From Acidobacteriota bacterium (lineage in GTDB: Bacteria; Acidobacteriota; Polarisedimenticolia; JACPZX01), in contig JACPZX010000080.1 of the NCBI GenBank assembly GCA_016195325.1, forward strand, positions 1 to 47,143: DNA of 47,143 nt. Reading direction: 5' to 3'. Below are positions 16,686-25,376 of this stretch, one piece after another (the stretch's first letter is position 1; each line of letters opens with the position of its first letter). Made by a program: the position numbers and the translations under genes. The notes below the pieces were generated by a model, which saw only the letters and a list, made by a program, of their open reading frames with translations, had not been told where the DNA came from and searched no databases.

Positions 16686-16747
16686 CAACGAATTCGGCAC
16701 GATATTTGACACGTTACCTGGTCGCCCGGTCGGCGCCGAGAATCCGC

Positions 16748-16776
16748 TTGTGACCCTCGCCCCGTTCCCGTAGAAT
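16748..16776 (+). promoter_or_regulatory. Sigma-70-type promoter of the aldehyde oxidoreductase operon
   Basis: TTGTGA (16748-16753), a 17-base spacer and TAGAAT (16771-16776): four and five of six consensus matches with ideal spacing. The start near 16783 leaves about 48 bases before ATG 16831, which has GGAGG at 16821-16825. The 16592-16830 gap otherwise holds only this and the divergent Fic promoter. Confidence 0.6.
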
Positions 16777-16830
16777 CGGCTCCGACACCGCGTCGCGAGT
16801 CGAGCCTTCCCATCCACGCCGGAGGCGAAG

Positions 16831-17475
16831 ATGCCGGACCAGACGGATCCCCACGAGAAAGATCCGGGCGGCGACGGGGTCTCGCGCCGCACCTTCCTGA
16901 AAGGGGCGGGGCTCACCGCCGCCGGGGCGGCCGCCGCGGAGGCGGCGCTCCTCGGTGCGGGGCTCGCGGCAGGGGGGCCGAAGACGCTCGGTCCCGGGGC
17001 GGTGCCGATCGTCTTGAAGGTCAACGGCGCCGAGCGGCGGATCGAGGTGGAGCCGCGCACGACGCTCGCCGACGCGCTCCGGACGAACCTCGCGCTCACC
17101 GGCACCAAGATCGTCTGCGATCGCGGGGCGTGCTCCTCGTGCACCGTCCTCGTCGACGGCCTTCCCGTGAACTCGTGCATGACCTTCGCCCTCGACGTGG
17201 GCGCGCGCGAGATCACGACCATCGAAGGGCTCGCGAAGGGGGACGTGCTCCACGCCGTGCAGGCGGGGTTCATCGCCGCCGACGCGATGCAGTGCGGTTT
17301 CTGCACGTCGGGGATGGTGATGTCGTGCGCGGCGCTCGTTCACAGGAAGCCTTACCCCACGCGCGAGGAGGTCACCGAGGCGATCAGCGGCAACCTGTGC
17401 CGGTGCGGCACCTACCCGCACGTCGTCGACGCTCTCGTCCACACGGCCGAGTCGGGCGGCGAAAAGGGGGCGTGA
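16831..17475 (+). CDS. Tat-exported [2Fe-2S] subunit of a PaoA-like aldehyde oxidoreductase
   Basis: A 214-residue protein. A twin-arginine signal SRRTFLKG (18-25) and an Ala-rich hydrophobic stretch direct export of the folded enzyme. Two [2Fe-2S] clusters are bound by Cys96, Cys101, Cys104 and Cys116 (CDRGACSSC...C) and by Cys155, Cys158, Cys190 and Cys192 (CGFC...CRC), the xanthine oxidase family pattern. The Tat signal on the iron-sulfur subunit and the special FAD subunit two genes down match E. coli PaoABC (YagTSR), which oxidises aromatic aldehydes in the periplasm. ATG 16831 has GGAGG five bases upstream. The stop overlaps the start of the molybdopterin subunit. Confidence 0.93.
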   Translation: MPDQTDPHEKDPGGDGVSRRTFLKGAGLTAAGAAAAEAALLGAGLAAGGPKTLGPGAVPIVLKVNGAERRIEVEPRTTLADALRTNLALTGTKIVCDRGACSSCTVLVDGLPVNSCMTFALDVGAREITTIEGLAKGDVLHAVQAGFIAADAMQCGFCTSGMVMSCAALVHRKPYPTREEVTEAISGNLCRCGTYPHVVDALVHTAESGGEKGA

Positions 17476-19832
17476 TGACCCGCAAGGACACGTTCAACTT
17501 CGGCATCCCCGGGGCGTCGCTGACGCAGATCGAGCGTGAGGTTGCCGACGACGAGCCGCCGCCGCTCGCGGTGAACGAGAAGCTCAGGTTGATCGGCAAG
17601 GAGGTCACGCGCTGGGACGGCCGCCAGAAGGTCACCGGGGCCGCGCGCTACCCGTCGGACATCCAGCTCGCGGGGATGCTCTACGCCAGCCTCGTCTCCG
17701 CGACGGAGCCCCACGCGCGCATCGCGTCGATCGACACAAGCGCCGCCGAGAGGTATCCCGGCGTGCGCGCGGTCCATGTCGTCGAGAAGATCCTCGAGAG
17801 CGCCGAGCTGCGCGACCCGAGCCAGGAGATCCCCTCGAAGTACCCGATCGTCCGCTACGCCGGGCAGCCGATCGCGGCCGTGGCGGCGGCGACGCAGGCG
17901 GCCGCGGACGAGGCGGCCCGCCTCGTCAAGGTCGTGTACGAGAAGCGACCGTTCGTCGTCGACGTCGAGTCGGCGATGGCGCCGGGGGCGCCGCTCGTCT
18001 TCCCCGCGGCGGCGGATCAGTAAGGGTCGGCCGGCGGAGGGGGAGGCCCCGCGGGCGTCCCCCAGACCGGCAACGTGCGGGGGCCGATGAAGCGCTCGAA
18101 GAGCCCCGACTCCGAAGGGGGGATCGAGAAGGCGTTCGCGGCGTGCGACGTCGTCGTCGAGGGGGAGTTCCGCACGCGCGTCCAGACGCACAGCTGCCTG
18201 GAGACGCACGGCGCTCTCGCCGACTTCAGGGAGGACGGGCTCACCGTCTACGCCTCGACGCAGGGGACCCTGGGCGTCCGCGACGAGCTGTCGGCGATCT
18301 TCGGTATCCCGAAGTCGCGCGTGCGCGTCCTCACCGAGCACATGGGGGGCGGCTTCGGCTCGAAGTTCGGCGCGGGAAACGCCGGCGTGATCGCGACGCA
18401 CCTCTCGAAGAAGGCGGGGGCTCCCGTGCGCCTCTTCTGCTCTCGAAAGGAAGAGCAGTGGGCGACCGGGAACCGCCCCGACGCGAAGATGCGCCTCCGC
18501 GTGGGGGCGACGAAGGACGGGAAGCTCCAGGCGATCCACCTCGTGAGCCATGGCACCGCGGGGGTCGGCACGGGGGCCGGGGTCGGCGGGCCGATCCACA
18601 GCCTCTACGACTGTGAGAACGTGCTCAGCGAGGAGCACGACGTCTTCACCAACGCCGGCCCGGGGGCGGCGATGCGCGCCCCGGGGCACCCGCAGGGGTG
18701 CTTCGCCATCGAGCAGCTCATGGACGAGCTGGCGGAGAAGCTCGGCGTCGACGTCCTCGCGCTGATGGACCGGAACGACAGCCACGCCGCCCGCCGCGAG
18801 GAAAGGAAGATCGGGGCGCGCCTCTTCGAGTGGTCGCGCCGCAAGCCCGCAGGGTCCGACAAGGGGCCGGTGAAGCGCGGCCTCGGCGTCGCGCAGGCGG
18901 TCTGGTACCGGTTCGCGAACTTCGACTCGGCCTGCGAGGTGCGCATCGCGCGCGACGGATCGGTCGAGGCCCTGTCGGCGGTGCAGGACATCGGCGGCGG
19001 GATCAAGACCGTCATCGCGCAGATCGTCGCCGAGGAGCTGGGGCTCGAGCCCCGGCAGATCGACGTGAAGATCGGCGACACGAACAGCCCGCCCGGCCCG
19101 GCAAGCGGCGGGAGCCTCACGACCGGCTCCATCACCCCCGCTGTGCGCGAGGCCGCCTTCAAGGCGAGAGTCGAGCTGGTGAGGCAGGCCGGGGCCGCCC
19201 TCGGCATCCCTGCGGCCGACGCCGTCCTCGAGTCGGGGCGCTTCAAGGGGCGCCGGCCGGGGCAGAAGGACGTGAGCTTCAAGCAGGCCGCGGCGACCCT
19301 CGCGACCGAGCAGATCTCCGCGCAGGCGAAGCGCAAGCCCGAGTACGGCGAGCGGGCGGGGCTCACGCTCGGCGGCGTGCAGTTCGTCGAGACGCTGGTC
19401 GACACCGAGACGGGGATCGTGCGGCCGGTGCGCGTCGTGGCGGTCCACGACTGCGGACGGCCGATGAACCTCCTCACGCTCCGGAACCAGGTGAACGGAG
19501 GCGTCATCCAGGGGCTCTCGTACGCCCTCTACGAGAACCGGAAGCTCGACCGCAACACCGGGATCATGGTCAACCCCAACCTCGAGCAGTACAAGATCCT
19601 CGGCTCGCGCGACGTCCCCGAGATCCAGGTCCACTTCATCGAGGAGTACATCGCGCGGAGCTCGACCGACGCCTCGGGGATCGGCGAGCCCTCCACGATT
19701 CCGACGGCCGCCGCGCTCGCGAACGCGGTGCACAACGCCATCGGCGTCAGGGTCCGCGAGATCCCGATGACCCCCGCGCGGATCCTCGCCGCGCTCGGGA
19801 AGATCCCCGCCGCGAAGGGAGGTGCCGCGTGA
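17475..19832 (+). pseudogene. Molybdopterin-binding subunit of aldehyde oxidoreductase (PaoC-like), interrupted by an in-frame TAA
   Basis: The full frame is 786 codons, close to the family length. Codon 183 is TAA (18021-18023), and the frame resumes at once without a shift: VFPAAADQ-stop-GSAAEGGGPAG-VPQTGNVRGP. Homologous sequence on both sides is intact. Motifs: MGGGFGSKFG (molybdopterin contacts), MRAPGHPQ, DIGGGIKTVI, and the catalytic Glu in SGIGEPSTIP near the end. The stop falls in a variable linker. Without readthrough, the first 182 residues and a restarted second part (GTG 18075 or ATG 18087) would be separate, which is not known to work for this family. The operon otherwise looks intact, so a recent nonsense mutation or a sequence error is likely. 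UAA cannot be selenocysteine. Confidence 0.85.
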
Positions 19833-20815
19833 TCCCGAAGCTCGAGTGGATCGAGGCGACCACGCTCGCCGAGGCGCACGCCGCCCTCGACGGCTCGACG
19901 ATGATCAAGGCGGGGGGCGTCGACGTCATCGATCGGCTGAAGGAAGGGCTCGATCGGCCGGGGCGTCTCCTCAACATCCGCAACGTCGCGGGCCTCGACG
20001 GGCTTCATGACGACGACACCGGGCTCGTCGTCGGCCCGCTCGTGACCCTCGCGCGCCTCGCCGACCAGAAGGTGGTGCGCGACCGCTACCGGGCCCTCGC
20101 CGACGCGGCGACGCACGCGGCGACGCCGCAGATCCGGAACGTCGCGACGGCCGGCGGGAATCTCCTCCAGCGGCCGCGCTGCTGGTACTTCCGAAGCGAG
20201 CAGTTCCCCTGCCTCAAGAAGGGGGGGGCCGAGTGCTTCGCGCAGGAAGGGGAGAACGAGTACCACGCCATCTTCGCGAACGACACGTGCGCCGCGGTGC
20301 ACGCCTCGTCGCTCGCCGTCGCCCTCGTCGCCTTCAACACGGCCATCGAGCTCGCCGGGCCGAAGAGGACGCGCACCATCCCTCTCGAGGGGTTCTTCAC
20401 CCCGGCGGCCGTCGACGTCTCCCGTGAGAACTCCCTCGCGCCCGGGGAGATCCTCACCGCCATCCGCGTCCCCCGGACCTCGTCCGGGACGGCCTCGGCC
20501 TACGTGAAGATCGCCCAGAAGGAGTCCCAGGACTGGCCGCTCGCCGAGGTCGCGGTGGTCCTCGACCGGCAGGGGACCGTCGCCCGGCGCGCCTCGATCG
20601 TGCTCGGGGCGGCGGCGCACACTCCGTTGCGCGCGAAAGGGGCCGAGGCGGCGCTCGCGGGGAAGACGGTGACGGAGGAGATCGCGGCGGCCGCCGGGCG
20701 CGCCGCGGTGGCCGGCGCGACGCCGCTCCGGGACAACGCCTACAAGATCCCGATCTTCGAGACGGCCGTGAAGCGGGCGATCCTCGCCGCCGCCGGCCTC
20801 AACGGAGGGGCGTGA
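19829..20815 (+). CDS. FAD-binding subunit with [4Fe-4S] cluster (PaoB/YagS-like)
   Basis: A 328-residue protein. GTG 19829 overlaps the previous stop as GTGA. FAD-binding motifs are IKAGGVDVID and TAGGNLLQR. Between them and the C-terminal CO-dehydrogenase flavoprotein domain lies the insert typical of PaoB, with four cysteines at 118, 128, 136 and 154 (RPRCWYF, FPCLKK, AECFA, DTCAAVH). In PaoB these hold a [4Fe-4S] cluster, so this subunit places the enzyme in the PaoABC group rather than among ordinary xanthine dehydrogenases. An 8-base G tract (20221-20228) lies within the gene. The last gene of the operon overlaps its stop by one base. Confidence 0.92.
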   Translation: MIPKLEWIEATTLAEAHAALDGSTMIKAGGVDVIDRLKEGLDRPGRLLNIRNVAGLDGLHDDDTGLVVGPLVTLARLADQKVVRDRYRALADAATHAATPQIRNVATAGGNLLQRPRCWYFRSEQFPCLKKGGAECFAQEGENEYHAIFANDTCAAVHASSLAVALVAFNTAIELAGPKRTRTIPLEGFFTPAAVDVSRENSLAPGEILTAIRVPRTSSGTASAYVKIAQKESQDWPLAEVAVVLDRQGTVARRASIVLGAAAHTPLRAKGAEAALAGKTVTEEIAAAAGRAAVAGATPLRDNAYKIPIFETAVKRAILAAAGLNGGA

Positions 20816-21051
20816 TGGCCAACCTCCCGGAAGGCGGCGCGGCCCCCGCGCGCGCCGCGGTCTGCGCGATGCTCCGGACCAAGACCGCCTTCGGCACCTT
20901 CGACGCCGGGCACGACTGGCAGTCGGGGACCTCGTCGACCGCCGCGTACTGGTGCCTCGCGACGATGCTCACGTCGGGGCCCGACGACGCCCTCGCGCAC
21001 GCGCACGCGTGCCGCGAGGGGAGGCGCTGCTTCCGGTCGGCGTCGGAGTAG
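20815..21051 (+). CDS. Small Cys-containing protein of unknown function in the oxidoreductase operon
   Basis: A 78-residue protein whose ATG overlaps the stop of the FAD subunit by one base, so it is translationally coupled. I do not recognise the family. It holds four cysteines (AVCAML, YWCLAT, HACREGRRC) and a Trp-containing centre (FDAGHDWQSGTSSTAAYWC). It has no signal peptide or membrane span. Position at the end of the operon suggests a maturation or accessory role for the molybdoenzyme, but nothing in the sequence proves that. E. coli has PaoD in this place, a much longer protein, so this is not an obvious homologue. Confidence 0.6.
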   Translation: MANLPEGGAAPARAAVCAMLRTKTAFGTFDAGHDWQSGTSSTAAYWCLATMLTSGPDDALAHAHACREGRRCFRSASE

Positions 21052-21403
21052 ATCCCGAAGCCGCGATCGTCCCCGTCCTTCGACGAGTCGGTGATCTCCG
21101 GATCGGCGTCCTGATTTCCGTGTCACACGCCCCGTCACAGGCGTGACGCTTTCCGATCGCCTCCGTGTTTCCCCAACGACTTGCGCCCGTGGAACGGGCC
21201 TTGCTGTTGAAGCAGGCGTTCCCCGCAGTGAGCCACTCTCACACCCCGCACGCCCTGCACGGACGACGAAGTAAAACTCGTCCGTTCGCCCACAGCCCCC
21301 AGGCCCCGCGATAACCCGACGAGCGTGCGACGCGCCCGAGGCGGAGCCCCTGCCCCCGACGCTCGACGACGCCCGCGCTCCCTATGCGATGGGAGGTCCA
21401 CCC
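21052..21403. other. Gene-free leader region before the pectate lyase, with two hairpins
   Basis: No supported gene lies here. Two perfect inverted repeats are visible: GCCCGT/ACGGGC (21185-21199, loop GGA, no U-tract), possibly the end of the oxidoreductase operon, and ACGGACGA/TCGTCCGT (21259-21285, 11-base gap), a candidate operator or leader hairpin for the lyase gene. I see no convincing sigma-70 promoter and no riboswitch that I recognise. Confidence 0.45.
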
Positions 21404-23458
21404 ATGCACCACGCCACAGCCATGTCCGGATCCAAGCGGCGCCTCGCGCGCGCCGTCACGCAATCCGTCGCCACCGCCGCGTTCGTCGCGTGCGCCTCGC
21501 TCTCCGCGGCGCGCGCGCAGAGCCCCGAGGGGTTCGGCTCGGCGACCACCGGCGGCGCCGGCTACCCGGTCGTCACCGTCACCACCCTCGCCGACTACGA
21601 CTGGACGACGCAGACGCCCATCGTCGGCAGCCTCAGGTGGGCCGTGTCGGGGAGCAACCGGCAGGTCCGCTTCGCCGTGGGCGGCACGATCGACCTCGTG
21701 TCGAAGCTGATGATCCGGAACGTGAGCAACGTGACCGTCGACGGATCGACCGCCCCGGCGCCCGGGATCACGATCCGGCTCGACCAGATCGAGATCCGCG
21801 ACACCAGCAACGTCATCGTGCGGAGCATCCGGAGCCGCGATCAGTACGACCGTGCGGCGAACATCCCGGGGATCATGATCTACGAGCGGAACGACCGGAT
21901 CTGGATCGACCACTGCTCCGTCACGCGGGCGAGCGACGAGTCGATCGGCGTGTACGGCGGCACGGCGGGGGCGGGGCGCCCGACGAACGTGACGCTCTCG
22001 TGGAACCTGATCGCCGAGGCGAACACGCCGGCCTATTTGAACTCCGGGAAGGGGATCCTGATCTCGGGGACCGGGAGCAGCGGCGACCTCGGCGCTGTGG
22101 TGGGGGAGTTCGCGGACCGCGTGACGGTCCACCACAACATCCTGACGCACAACGACCAGCGAAATCCACAGGTCTCGGGGAGCGTCGCGTCGGGGGTGAT
22201 CGCGCCGAACGTCGACCTCCGGAACAACATCATGACCGAATGGACGAACTACGGGACGCGCATCCGCTTCAACGGGAGCGCCAACGTGGTGAAGAACATC
22301 TACCTCTCGAGCGTCTTCCCGAACAACGCCCTCGTCCTCGATGCGGCCGGGCCGGTCTACACGAGCGGCAACGTCGCCCCGCCGCAGGGAAGCGCCCGCG
22401 TGGACATCAACGCGATGGGGACCGTGGCGACGCCGATCCCGATGCCTCCGATCACCGAGACCCCCGTCGCCGATCTCCCGGCGGTCCTTTTCGGTGACGG
22501 CGTCACCACCGGGGCGGGCGCCCTCCCCCGCGATCCCTACGACACCGGCGTCGTCCAGCGGCTGGCCCTCGCGCTCGGCGGCGTGATCCAGACGTGCGCC
22601 GCCCTGTCGGGAGCCGGCTGCTCGGCCGGCGATGTCTGCGCAGGCGGCGCCTTCGTGCCGTCGTCGGACTTCGGCTCGCTGTGCTGCGTCGGCGGCGCCT
22701 GCACCGCGCCGCCGCCTCCCCCGCCGCCGACCGGAACCGACACCGACGGGGACGGGGTGATCGACACGCTCGACAACTGCCCGGCGGTGGTCAACCCGCT
22801 CCAGGAGGACCTCGACGGGGACAGGGTCGGCGACGCCTGCGACAACTGCCCGGCCGTCTTCAACGAGGGGCAGGCCGACGGCGACGGCGACGGGATCGGC
22901 GACGCGTGCGACGCCTGTCCCGGAGGCGCCGATGTCGACGAGGACGGCGTCTGCGACGCCTCGGACAACTGCGTCAGCGTCTACAACCCGTCGCAGGTCG
23001 ACTCCGACCGCGATGGGATTGGCGACGCGTGCGACACCTGCGCCGGCGGCGACGCCGATCTCGACGGGGTCTGCGACGCCGCCGACAACTGCCCGCTCGT
23101 CTACAACCCGGGGCAGGAGAACTCCGACGGCGACGCCGAGGGCGGGGACGCGTGCGACATCACCGTCACCTTCCCGCTGAACGGGGAGATCACCTGCGCC
23201 GATCCGGCGCCGACGGTGACGTGGTCGCCGGAGGTCTACAACCGCTTCAAGATCATGATCGGCTCGGACCCGAGCTTCGCGAACATGGTCTCGAGCGGGA
23301 ACACCATGCTGAAGACGACGTCGTGGATCCCCTCGCGGAAGTCGTGGGCCAACCTCTGCAAGCGCGGCACGCCGAGCCTCTATTTCCGCGTGATGGGGAA
23401 GATCGTCAACACCACCGCCGTCGAGCTGAGCGAGGTGGACGTGGTGAACGTCAGGTAG
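21404..23458 (+). CDS. Secreted pectate lyase-like protein with thrombospondin type 3 repeats
   Basis: A 684-residue protein. ATG 21404 is chosen because GGAGG at 21392-21396 lies seven bases upstream. A signal peptide ends near ARAQS. Residues ~30-380 form a right-handed beta-helix of the polysaccharide lyase 1 type: GSLRWAVSGSNRQVRFAVGG, VTVDGSTAPAPGITIR, IWIDHCSVTRASDESIGVYG and NILTHNDQRNPQ. A Pro-rich linker (APPPPPPPTG) leads to about four Ca-binding TSP3 repeats (DTDGDGVIDTLDNCP, DLDGDRVGDACDNCP). The C-terminal ~100 residues form a domain shared with the two proteins at 38832-42015 (see findings). It probably cuts pectin or related glycans outside the cell. Its stop overlaps the convergent amidase gene by eight bases. 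Confidence 0.87.
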   Translation: MHHATAMSGSKRRLARAVTQSVATAAFVACASLSAARAQSPEGFGSATTGGAGYPVVTVTTLADYDWTTQTPIVGSLRWAVSGSNRQVRFAVGGTIDLVSKLMIRNVSNVTVDGSTAPAPGITIRLDQIEIRDTSNVIVRSIRSRDQYDRAANIPGIMIYERNDRIWIDHCSVTRASDESIGVYGGTAGAGRPTNVTLSWNLIAEANTPAYLNSGKGILISGTGSSGDLGAVVGEFADRVTVHHNILTHNDQRNPQVSGSVASGVIAPNVDLRNNIMTEWTNYGTRIRFNGSANVVKNIYLSSVFPNNALVLDAAGPVYTSGNVAPPQGSARVDINAMGTVATPIPMPPITETPVADLPAVLFGDGVTTGAGALPRDPYDTGVVQRLALALGGVIQTCAALSGAGCSAGDVCAGGAFVPSSDFGSLCCVGGACTAPPPPPPPTGTDTDGDGVIDTLDNCPAVVNPLQEDLDGDRVGDACDNCPAVFNEGQADGDGDGIGDACDACPGGADVDEDGVCDASDNCVSVYNPSQVDSDRDGIGDACDTCAGGDADLDGVCDAADNCPLVYNPGQENSDGDAEGGDACDITVTFPLNGEITCADPAPTVTWSPEVYNRFKIMIGSDPSFANMVSSGNTMLKTTSWIPSRKSWANLCKRGTPSLYFRVMGKIVNTTAVELSEVDVVNVR

Positions 23459-25235
23459 CGGGCTCCACGGGCGGCTTGATGTCGGGGCGCCTCAGGTGAT
23501 GGTCGGTGGCCTGCTGGAAGGAGCGGGCCACCGACAGGATCTCCGCTTCGCCGAAGAGGCGCCCCGTCAGCGTCAGGCTCACCGGCGTCCCGTCGCTCGC
23601 GCGGAAGCCGTCGGGGAAGACCACCTGGGGGTGGCCGGTGAGGTTGGTCAGGAGGAGATTGCTCCCCGAGTACGTCGGCGAGACGTACAGATCGATGCCG
23701 CTCATGATCTGCTCCATCTCGGTCATGACGAGCCGGCGGATCCGGTTCGCGCGCAGGTACTCGACCGCGGGGATGAGCTGGGCCTGCCGGAAGACGTTCG
23801 GCCAGGCGTCGGCGGTCTGCCGCTTCAGCTCTGCGACGCGGCCGGTGCGCGTCAGCTCGTCGAAGGCGGTGGCCGCCTCGGCGCGCAGGATCACCCCGAG
23901 GCCGTCGAGCGGGTAGCTCTTCGGCAGCGCGATCGGGACGAGCTCGATGCCGAGCGTCCTCAGCGCCTCGAGCGCGCGGTCGTCGATCTCCTGCCACTCG
24001 CGGGCGCGCGCCTTCTGGGCCTCGTCCTTGATCTCCGCGCCGCGGTCCTCGTCGAAGAGGCTCTTCACGTACCCGACGCGGAGCGATCGCGGGGCCCGCG
24101 GCGACGGCCACGAGAAAGGCTGCGTCACGGCGGAGGCGTCGAGCGGGTCGGCGCCGTGGATCGCGCCGAAGACGAGGGCGCAATCCTCGGCGGAGCGCGC
24201 AAGGACCCCCACCTTGTCCATCGACCACGACAGCGCCATCGCGCCGAACCGGCTGACGCGCCCGAAGGTGGGGCGCAGCCCCGTGGTCCCGCAGCGCGTG
24301 CTCGGGGAGACGACGCTTCCGAGCGTCTCGGTGCCGATGGCGAAGCCGAAGAGCCCGGCGGCGGTTCCCGAGGCCGAGCCGGCCGACGAGCCGCTCGACC
24401 CCTGCTCGGTCTTCCACGGATTCCTCGTCATCCCGCCGAACCAGACGTCTCCCCACGCCAGCGCGCCGACGGCCGTCTTCGCGAGGAGAACGCCTCCCGC
24501 CTCGTCGATCCGCGAGACGACCGTCGCCCGCTCCTTCCGCACCTGATCGCGGTAGGGCTCCGCCCCCCAGGTCGTGGGGAATCCGGGGACCGCGAAGAGG
24601 TCCTTGACCCCCCACGGGATGCCGTGGAGCGCCCCGCGATCGTGGCCCCCCGCCATCTCGCGATCGGCCTTCGCCGCCTGCTCGAGGGCGAGGTCGGTGG
24701 TGCGCGTGATCGAGACCTTGAGGATCGGGTCGTAACGGTCGAGGCGTTTCAGGTAGAGCTTCGTGAGGTCGACCGAGGAGATCTTTCGCGCGCGCAGGAG
24801 CGCCCCGAGATCCGCGACGGAGGCGAAGGCCATGTCGTCATCGCCGCCGACGCGCGGCGCGGGACGGCCGGGGGAGGTCACGCGCCCCCGATCGACGCCG
24901 GGCGCCGTGAAGGGCGCCGGGTCGAACATCAGCGCCGGCGCGACGCCGTTGTCGATCGCGACCGCGCGCGACTTCGCGTACCCCTGGAGCGTCTCGTTCA
25001 CGTCGTCGAGCATCAGCTTCCGCTGCGCGTCGTCGAGCGCGATCCCCGACACCCACTCCGCCTGCCGGATCATCTCGTCGGTGACGGCGGCCTTCTCGTC
25101 GGCGAGGGCGACGAGCGCCCGCCCGAAGACGGCCGAGACGGCGCCCGCCGCCGCGAGCGCCTTGAGCATCTCGCGCCGCCTCGGGGCGGTTGCGGTCGAG
25201 GGGTGGTCGCCGGGCTTCGTCGCATCGTCGTTCAT
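23451..25235 (-). CDS. Tat-exported amidase signature family hydrolase
   Basis: A 594-residue protein. ATG 25235 is chosen because GGAGG lies five bases upstream. The N-terminus has RRREMLKALAAAGAVSAVFG, a Tat-like signal. The amidase signature triad is Lys in GIPWGVKDLFAVPG, cis-Ser in SSGSSAGSASGTAAGL, and the nucleophilic Ser in GTETLGSVVSPS. The N-terminal ~130 residues before the amidase domain are unusual. The C-terminal segment (MSGIDLYVSPTYSGSNLLLT) replaces the standard GatA end. It is not GatA: it is exported and lacks gatB/gatC neighbours. The substrate is unknown; peptide amides or small amides are possible. The 3' end overlaps the pectate lyase gene. Confidence 0.87.
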   Translation of the reverse strand: MNDDATKPGDHPSTATAPRRREMLKALAAAGAVSAVFGRALVALADEKAAVTDEMIRQAEWVSGIALDDAQRKLMLDDVNETLQGYAKSRAVAIDNGVAPALMFDPAPFTAPGVDRGRVTSPGRPAPRVGGDDDMAFASVADLGALLRARKISSVDLTKLYLKRLDRYDPILKVSITRTTDLALEQAAKADREMAGGHDRGALHGIPWGVKDLFAVPGFPTTWGAEPYRDQVRKERATVVSRIDEAGGVLLAKTAVGALAWGDVWFGGMTRNPWKTEQGSSGSSAGSASGTAAGLFGFAIGTETLGSVVSPSTRCGTTGLRPTFGRVSRFGAMALSWSMDKVGVLARSAEDCALVFGAIHGADPLDASAVTQPFSWPSPRAPRSLRVGYVKSLFDEDRGAEIKDEAQKARAREWQEIDDRALEALRTLGIELVPIALPKSYPLDGLGVILRAEAATAFDELTRTGRVAELKRQTADAWPNVFRQAQLIPAVEYLRANRIRRLVMTEMEQIMSGIDLYVSPTYSGSNLLLTNLTGHPQVVFPDGFRASDGTPVSLTLTGRLFGEAEILSVARSFQQATDHHLRRPDIKPPVEPAT

Positions 25236-25334
25236 CGTCGCCTCCACGGGACGGGGACGCGGCCTTCGAAGGCGCGAGGGTAAACTATCCGGCGGCCGGA
25301 GGCGCGATCGTAGTGAATCGGAGTGCGGCCGGCT

Positions 25335-25363
25335 TTGAGAAGTTTAAAGTGGCACTTTAGGAT
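25335..25363 (+). promoter_or_regulatory. Promoter of the antiporter gene with an internal operator-like palindrome
   Basis: TTGAGA (25335-25340), a 17-base spacer and TAGGAT (25358-25363). The spacer and -10 contain a perfect palindrome TAAAGTG-G-CACTTTA (25345-25359). Binding there would block RNA polymerase, so repression is likely, though the regulator is unknown. The start near 25370 leaves only about seven bases before ATG 25377. Confidence 0.55.
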
Positions 25364-25376
25364 TCTCACGCACCCC

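Noticed and set aside
18021-18023. TAA in the molybdopterin subunit as a recoded stop
   Set aside because: TAA is not a selenocysteine codon, and the window has TAA, TAG and TGA each once inside otherwise good frames while all three also end normal genes, so genetic-code change is not supported.
17412-19733. Long open frame of ~770 codons on the minus strand opposite the molybdopterin subunit
   Set aside because: It is a shadow of high-GC codon use. The plus-strand proteins have clear domains and coupled starts; the antisense frame matches no family.
21052-21403. Riboswitch in the leader before the pectate lyase
   Set aside because: Two hairpins are present but no core of a known riboswitch class is recognisable.
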